From the NCBI GenBank assembly GCA_963787485.1, contig CAWBDF010000008.1, positions 1 through 64,000 of the forward strand: 64,000 nt of DNA. Reading direction: 5' to 3'. This stretch comes from Bog-473 sp963787485. GTDB taxonomy: Bacteria > Actinomycetota > Acidimicrobiia > Acidimicrobiales > RAAP-2. The number at the start of each line of letters is the position of its first letter. The stretch's first letter is position 1. Under the pieces are notes generated by a model. The model was given only the letters and a program-made list of their open reading frames with translations. It had not been told where the DNA came from and ran no database searches. Below are positions 59,392 through 64,000 of the stretch, piece after piece. The translations under genes and the position numbers were made by a program.

Positions 59392-60346
59392 GCAGGACCC
59401 CCATCACCAAGTGCAGGCGAGCAGTGGCACCGAGCATGGGCAGGAGCGCGCGACCTTCTTGGGGTCCGAGCGCCAGCCGTACCGGCGCGACCGCCAGTGG
59501 GAGGGCAGCGAGCGCCAACAGCGCGCCCCTCCGGTAGCTGGACAGCACCACGATGGCGAGCGCCGCAGCCACCAGGACGGCCAGATAGAAGCGACCCGCA
59601 GCCACTCGCCCGAGGCGAGTGGCCAACGTCTTCTTCTTCGCCTCCCGGTCGGTGGCGATGTCCCGGAGGTTGTTGGCTTGGAGGAGCGCTGTTGCCAGCA
59701 GTCCGACCGGGACGCCGGCCCAGAGGGCGAAGGCCCAGTCGAAGCCGTACGACCACGCGTGCCCGGCCAAAATGACCGAGAAGGGGGCGTGTTGCACGTA
59801 CGCCGAGCCAGCCGTGGCCACCAGACCGAAGAACACGAACACGAAGATCTCCCCGAAACCGAGGTAGCCATATGGGTGAGGCCCTCCGGTGTACGCCCAT
59901 CCGGCCAGCACACAGATGAGCCCCAGAGGCAGAAACCACCAGGTCACCCTGGCCGCGAGCGCCAGCCCGGCCAATCCCGCCACGGCGAAGGCCACCGACG
60001 CCGCCAACCTGACTTGACCGACGGTGGCGAGCCCCTGGCCGACGAGCCGGACCGGCCCGACTCGTCGAACGTCGGTGCCGCGCGCTCCGTCCGCGTAATC
60101 GTTCACGTAGTTGGTCCCGACCTGGATACCCAGGGCGACAACCAGCGCCAACACCGCGTTGAGCCAAGACAGGTGACGGGCGAACGCGACACACTCTCCG
60201 GCAGGGCATGAGGCCGAGGTCGTCGAGATGAAGAGCCGTCCACTCGAGAGGTAACCAACCGCAGTCCCGACCGCGACCGGGACGACCGCGGCGGGAAGTG
60301 TGCGTGGGCGCGCACCCGCGACCCACACCTTGAGCGGCGGGCTCAC
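59369..60346 (-). CDS. menA: 1,4-dihydroxy-2-naphthoate polyprenyltransferase
   Basis: Integral-membrane UbiA-family enzyme that attaches the isoprenoid tail. The 325-residue protein has about eight or nine hydrophobic segments and both Asp-rich motifs: NYVNDYADGARGTD (about 79-92) and NNLRDIATDREAKKKT (about 225-240). GTG start overlaps the menB stop (GTGA), so menB and menA form one unit. Confidence 0.93.
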   Translation of the reverse strand: MSPPLKVWVAGARPRTLPAAVVPVAVGTAVGYLSSGRLFISTTSASCPAGECVAFARHLSWLNAVLALVVALGIQVGTNYVNDYADGARGTDVRRVGPVRLVGQGLATVGQVRLAASVAFAVAGLAGLALAARVTWWFLPLGLICVLAGWAYTGGPHPYGYLGFGEIFVFVFFGLVATAGSAYVQHAPFSVILAGHAWSYGFDWAFALWAGVPVGLLATALLQANNLRDIATDREAKKKTLATRLGRVAAGRFYLAVLVAAALAIVVLSSYRRGALLALAALPLAVAPVRLALGPQEGRALLPMLGATARLHLVMGVLLTVGVLL

Positions 60347-61233
60347 GGGCGACGGGGAAAGCGAGAGAAGTCAGGTGGTCGGTGCTCGACGAAGGCGTTT
60401 CGTCCTTCTTGTCCCTCTTCGGTCATGTAGAAGAGCATGGTCGCATCCCCCGCGAGCTGTTGGACGCCCGCCAGGCCGTCGTCGGCTGCGTTCATGCCCG
60501 CCTTGATCATGCGCAGCGCGATGGGCGACAAGGTCAGCATCTGGCGACACCACGCGACCGTCTCGCGCTCGAGCTCGTCGAGGGGGACGACGGCGTTCAC
60601 CAGTCCCCACTCGAGGGCCTGTCGCGCGTCGTACTGCCGGCACAAGAACCACACTTCTTTGGCCCGTTTCAGACCGATGGTCCGAGCCAGGATCGACGAT
60701 CCGAATCCCCCGTCGAAGCTCCCGACCTTCGGCCCCGTCTGACCGAACCTCGCATTGTCGGCCGCGATGGACAGGTCACAAACCAGGTGGAGGATGTGGC
60801 CACCACCGATGGCGTAGCCGGCGATCATGGCCACGATGGGCTTGGGTAGGCGACGTATGAGCACTTGCAGGTCCAACACGTTGAGACGACCAATACCCCT
60901 CTGGGCCACCGCGTCGTCGCCGATGTAGCCGTCGTCGCCTCGGATCTTCTGATCGCCGCCCGAACAAAACGCATCGGGTCCCTCGCCGCAGAGGATGATC
61001 GCCCCGACATCGGGATCGTCACGGGCCATGGTGAACGCCTCAGTCAGCTCGAAGAGCGTCTGTGGACGGAAGGCATTTCTCTGCTCGGGACGGCAGATCG
61101 TCAGCTTCGCGATCCCCTCCCCGACGTCGTAGCGAATGTCATTGAACGCACCCTTCGGCTCCCAGACGGGGAGCGGGAGGGCGCGGAGGTCGTCGAGGGG
61201 ATCGTTTGGTTTGCCGGTGATGACGGTCTGCAC
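60343..61233 (-). CDS. menB: 1,4-dihydroxy-2-naphthoyl-CoA synthase
   Basis: Crotonase-fold enzyme closing the naphthoquinone ring of o-succinylbenzoyl-CoA. The 296-residue protein has CRPEQRNAFRPQT, FCSGGDQKIRGDDGYIG (about 89-105), AGYAIGGGHILHLVCDLSIA and TGPKVGSFDGGFGSS, diagnostic of MenB. The GTG is 8 nt after the shared -10 element. Confidence 0.95.
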   Translation of the reverse strand: MQTVITGKPNDPLDDLRALPLPVWEPKGAFNDIRYDVGEGIAKLTICRPEQRNAFRPQTLFELTEAFTMARDDPDVGAIILCGEGPDAFCSGGDQKIRGDDGYIGDDAVAQRGIGRLNVLDLQVLIRRLPKPIVAMIAGYAIGGGHILHLVCDLSIAADNARFGQTGPKVGSFDGGFGSSILARTIGLKRAKEVWFLCRQYDARQALEWGLVNAVVPLDELERETVAWCRQMLTLSPIALRMIKAGMNAADDGLAGVQQLAGDATMLFYMTEEGQEGRNAFVEHRPPDFSRFPRRP

Positions 61234-61240
61234 GGGGCCC

Positions 61241-61247
61241 TACGCTA
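61241..61247. promoter_or_regulatory. Symmetric bidirectional -10 element for menB and menE
   Basis: TACGCTA: plus strand TACGCT (61241-61246) faces menE, minus strand TAGCGT (61247-61242) faces menB. From each hexamer exactly 8 nt lead to a GTG start (61255 and 61233). The two genes are thus mirror images about position 61244, with near-leaderless starts on both sides and no room for anything else. Confidence 0.65.
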
Positions 61248-61254
61248 CTGGCCG

Positions 61255-62430
61255 GTGCCCGAACTCGTCGCACTTGACCTCCCTGGTGGGAGGGGGTTTG
61301 TCGATGCACTCCGAGCGGTGTGGGACACCGGAGACGCGGCGGCGGTGCTCGACGCCCGCCTTCCCGACCCGGCACGTCAAGGCATCCTCCGCTCCCTCCG
61401 GCCGACCCGGATCGTCGGCCCCGACGGCGAACACCACGCCCTGCGGGACGGTGTCGGAGTCGAAGAAGGCGACGCCCTCGTCGTGATGACGTCGGGCACC
61501 TCGGACCACCCCAAGGGGGTGGTGCTCACTCACGACGCGATCATCGCCTCCGCTCGGGCGACGACCAGCCGGCTCGGTGTCGACCCCGATCGGCACACTT
61601 GGCTCGCCTGCCTTCCGTTGGCGCACATCGGAGGGCTCTCCGTCGTGACGCGCGCGCTGATCTCCGGCACCCCTCTCGTGGTGACCGCGGGCTTCGAATC
61701 CGAGCGTGCCGAGACACTGGGCCGCTCCGGGGCGGTGACGCACGTCTCGCTGGTCGCCACCGCCCTCGGGCGAATCGATCCGTCGGTCTTCACGCTCGTG
61801 CTCCTCGGTGGCGGACGGCCCCCCGATTCGCTTCCTCCAAACGCCGTCACCACGTACGGACTGACCGAGACCGGCTCGGGCCTGGTCTACGACGGCCTCC
61901 CGCTCTCCGGAGTGGAGCTCGCCTTGCGACCCTTCGATCCATCCACCGGAAACCCCGCCGACACCGGCGCTGCCGAGATCCTCGTCCGGGCACCGATGCT
62001 GTTTCGCGGCTACCGGGACGGGTCCAACAGTCGGGTGCAGGGTCCCGACGGAGGCACTGACTGGTTCGCCACCGGAGACGCCGGGCGGCTGGACGACCAG
62101 GGCCGCCTCTCGGTGTTTGGTCGTATCGCCGATGTCATCAACACTGGAGCCGAGAAGGTCTGGCCGGACATGGTCGAGCGGGTACTCCTGACGCACCCCG
62201 ACATCGCCGACGTCGCCGTCTGGAAGCGGGCCGATCCTGAATGGGGCGAGCGCGTCGTTGCCTGGGTCGTCGCGGCCGACGGCGTGCCCAACCTCGAAGA
62301 CCTCAGGCGGATGACGTCCGAGGCCATCGCCCCCTGGGCTGCTCCGAAGGAGCTCGTCATCGTCACCGGCCTCCCCAGGACGACCGGTGGCAAGATCCGG
62401 CGCCATGCGCTCGAGGCGATGACCTCGTGA
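61255..62430 (+). CDS. menE: o-Succinylbenzoate-CoA ligase
   Basis: Adenylate-forming enzyme producing the MenB substrate. The 391-residue protein is the short actinobacterial type: P-loop VVMTSGTSDHPKGVVLTHDA (about 77-96), TYGLTETGSGLVYDG, GWF-like TDWFATGDAGRLDDQGRLSV, and the C-terminal catalytic lysine region RTTGGKIRRHAL. The frame is open upstream across menB, but the GTG after the shared -10 fits both homology and promoter. Confidence 0.92.
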   Translation: MPELVALDLPGGRGFVDALRAVWDTGDAAAVLDARLPDPARQGILRSLRPTRIVGPDGEHHALRDGVGVEEGDALVVMTSGTSDHPKGVVLTHDAIIASARATTSRLGVDPDRHTWLACLPLAHIGGLSVVTRALISGTPLVVTAGFESERAETLGRSGAVTHVSLVATALGRIDPSVFTLVLLGGGRPPDSLPPNAVTTYGLTETGSGLVYDGLPLSGVELALRPFDPSTGNPADTGAAEILVRAPMLFRGYRDGSNSRVQGPDGGTDWFATGDAGRLDDQGRLSVFGRIADVINTGAEKVWPDMVERVLLTHPDIADVAVWKRADPEWGERVVAWVVAADGVPNLEDLRRMTSEAIAPWAAPKELVIVTGLPRTTGGKIRRHALEAMTS

Positions 62431-62441
62431 CTGGTGCGCCC

Positions 62442-62447
62442 TAGCAT
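62442..62447 (+). promoter_or_regulatory. -10 element of DUF255 gene (leaderless)
   Basis: TAGCAT, then 7 nt, then GTG 62455. It sits in the 24-base gap after menE. Confidence 0.45.
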
Positions 62448-62454
62448 CCTTGGC

Positions 62455-64000
62455 GTGAACCACCTGGCCGACGAGACCAGCCCCTATCTGCGCCAGCACG
62501 CCGACAACCCGGTCGAGTGGTTCCCGTGGGGCGAAGCTGCACTGCGGCGCGCCCGCGACGAGGACAAGCCGATCTTCCTCTCCATCGGTTATGCGTCGTG
62601 TCACTGGTGCCACGTGATGGCCCATGAGAGCTTCGAAGACCCTCAGACGGCTGCTGACCTCTCCACGTGGTTCGTCTCGGTCAAGGTCGACCGGGAAGAA
62701 CGCCCCGACATCGACATCGTCTACATGACCGCCACCCAACTGCTGACGGGCTCGGGTGGGTGGCCCATGTCCGTGTTCTGCACTCCCGACGGCCGCCCGT
62801 ACTTCGCCGGAACGTACTTCCCGCCGGTGGACCGTCACGGCATGCCTGCGTTCCGGCGGGTGGTGCGTGCCCTTGGCGAAGCCTGGGTCAACGAGCGCGA
62901 GCGAGTCGTCGCTCAGGCCGACGCCGTCGTCGACGCCGTTGCCAAGGAACTGCGCCTCGCCGAAACCCTGCACCGCGAGGACCAGAACGTCGACCGAGAC
63001 CCGAGCGACCCACAGCCGTCGTTCGCGGCGATCACTCGAACGGGCCCCGACCGGAGCGAAACAGCGTCATGGGCCGGGCGTATCGTGTCCGGACTGGCCA
63101 CAAGCTTCGATCCCGACTGGGGAGGATTCGGCCCGGCCCCGAAATTCCCCCGACCCACTCTGATCGAGCTGTGTCTGCGGCACCCTGGCACGAGCACGAG
63201 CACGAGCACGAACAGCGGCACGGGTCCGGACGAAGGCGTCGATGTTGCGCACGCACGGTACATGGCACGCCGGACCCTCGACGCCATGGCGGCCGGTGGC
63301 ATCTACGACCACGTGGTGGGCGGTTTCTGCCGTTACGCCACCGATGCCCACTGGCTGGTGCCGCACTTCGAGAAGATGCTCACCGACCAGGCCCTGCTTG
63401 CTCGGACCTATCTCCACGCCTGGCAGGACACCGGCCATGCCGACTACCTCGCTGTGGCCACCGAGACCTTGGATTGGGTCCTGCGCGACCTCAGCACGCC
63501 CGAGGGCGCCCTGTATTCCTCCTTTGACGCAGATGCGGGCGGGATCGAGGGAGGACACGCAACGTTCACGCTGGACGAGCTGCATGCGATCCTCCCCAGG
63601 AGCCTGGTCGGGCCGGCGGCCGAGTGGTACGGCGTGACTTCCGCAGGCAATTGGGAGGGGAGGACGATACCCGTGCGCCCGCTCGGCGCTCCCCTGGCTC
63701 GACCGCCTCAGATTGAAGAGGCCAGGGCACTGATGGCCGCGGCGCGCGCCCAGCGTGTCCAGCCGGCCCGTGACGACAAGGTGCTCACCGAATGGAACGC
63801 CATGACGGCGGCCACTCTCGCTGAGGCGGGATGGGCGACCGGCATGGACCACTACGGACGCCGGGCCGAGGAGATCGGGGAGTTCCTGTGGTCCTCCATG
63901 TTCGCCGAGGACCGCCTCATGCGCAGTTGGCAAGGAGGTCGGGCCCGACACCTCGCCGTCGCCGCAGACTACGCATGGCTGGCCGAGGCATGCGTTCGCC
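62455..64000 (+). CDS. DUF255 / YyaL-like thioredoxin-domain protein (3' cut)
   Basis: The frame is open from GTG 62455 to the window edge (515 codons; complete homologues are about 650-700). Residues 1-160 form a thioredoxin-like DUF255 domain with the CHWC motif at 49-52 (GYASCHWCHVMAHESF) and VDREERPDID; beyond it comes a glycosidase-like alpha/alpha barrel (KFPRPTLIEL, GIYDHVVGGFCRYATDAHWLVPHFEKML). The biochemical role is unsettled. A hexanucleotide repeat encodes Thr-Ser repeats near residue 245. Confidence 0.88.
   Translation, partial: MNHLADETSPYLRQHADNPVEWFPWGEAALRRARDEDKPIFLSIGYASCHWCHVMAHESFEDPQTAADLSTWFVSVKVDREERPDIDIVYMTATQLLTGSGGWPMSVFCTPDGRPYFAGTYFPPVDRHGMPAFRRVVRALGEAWVNERERVVAQADAVVDAVAKELRLAETLHREDQNVDRDPSDPQPSFAAITRTGPDRSETASWAGRIVSGLATSFDPDWGGFGPAPKFPRPTLIELCLRHPGTSTSTSTNSGTGPDEGVDVAHARYMARRTLDAMAAGGIYDHVVGGFCRYATDAHWLVPHFEKMLTDQALLARTYLHAWQDTGHADYLAVATETLDWVLRDLSTPEGALYSSFDADAGGIEGGHATFTLDELHAILPRSLVGPAAEWYGVTSAGNWEGRTIPVRPLGAPLARPPQIEEARALMAAARAQRVQPARDDKVLTEWNAMTAATLAEAGWATGMDHYGRRAEEIGEFLWSSMFAEDRLMRSWQGGRARHLAVAADYAWLAEACVR
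63188..63212 (+). repeat. ACGAGC hexanucleotide tandem repeat in DUF255 gene
   Basis: Three perfect copies and a degenerate fourth (ACGAAC) of ACGAGC encode Thr-Ser-Thr-Ser-Thr-Ser-Thr-Asn in a loop between domains. The unit length is a multiple of three, so copy-number change would lengthen the loop without a frameshift. Confidence 0.7.

Overview
The window reads as one contiguous, GC-rich chromosomal segment from a member of the Actinomycetota. Lineage-typical content includes an actinobacterial-type integration host factor next to gmk, a DUF1844 gene beside infC, a DUF222-HNH gene, the argCJBDFRGH order, long-form hisG and a menaquinone (not ubiquinone) pathway. An Acidimicrobiia-like placement is my guess from gene order, not something I could test. 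There is no plasmid, prophage, IS or CRISPR signal; this is almost entirely core metabolism and translation machinery.

Layout. 1-4430: a minus-strand rRNA operon (the 5' two-thirds of 23S, a spacer without tRNA, complete 16S, leader, promoter). 4631-5203: a DNA-3-methyladenine glycosylase. 5346-13717: the arginine operon argCJBDFRGH, with an ARG-box-like site overlapping its promoter. 13811-19627: infC-rpmI-rplT-trmH-pheS-pheT, infC using an AUC start. 19845-20366: the divergent DUF1844 gene. 20312-47355: about 27 kb of co-oriented, mostly overlapping minus-strand genes: aroC-aroK-aroB-aroQ-pepQ-efp-nusB-pyrR-pyrB-pyrC-carA-carB-pyrD-pyrF-mihF-gmk-rpoZ-coaBC-metK-priA-def-fmt-tam-rpe-ribD-ribBA-ribH-hisG-csp. 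It joins shikimate, pyrimidine, CoA, SAM, translation-initiation, riboflavin and histidine functions. 47405-57210: a mixed accessory stretch (NfuA-like protein, a cysteine-rich unknown, an NDMA-type alcohol dehydrogenase, an amidohydrolase, small unknowns, a flavin reductase, a lipoprotein, tyrS, a carotenoid oxygenase, a DUF222-HNH protein). 56784-62430: menaquinone genes menD, menH, menA, menB, menE. 62455-end: a DUF255/YyaL protein cut by the window edge.

Regulation visible in the sequence. Many genes carry a TANNNT hexamer 6-8 nt before the start codon, which predicts leaderless or nearly leaderless transcripts. Two divergent pairs (menB/menE and infC operon/DUF1844) share a single symmetric 7-bp -10 element readable on both strands. 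A near-perfect PyrR-binding motif sits just before pyrR's ribosome binding site. A 32-nt inverted repeat flanks 16S and would form the pre-16S processing stem.

Caveats. Five housekeeping genes (pheT, priA, pyrD, aroC, menD) are split by apparent single-step frameshifts, and gmk lacks a standard start codon before its P-loop. In pheT and aroC the split falls in the identical decamer CACCGCGCTC (plus strand). The most economical reading is systematic indel error in the assembly, but recoding has not been excluded. I found no convincing new multi-gene system; the strongest novel-looking signals are the symmetric promoters and the shared frameshift motif.
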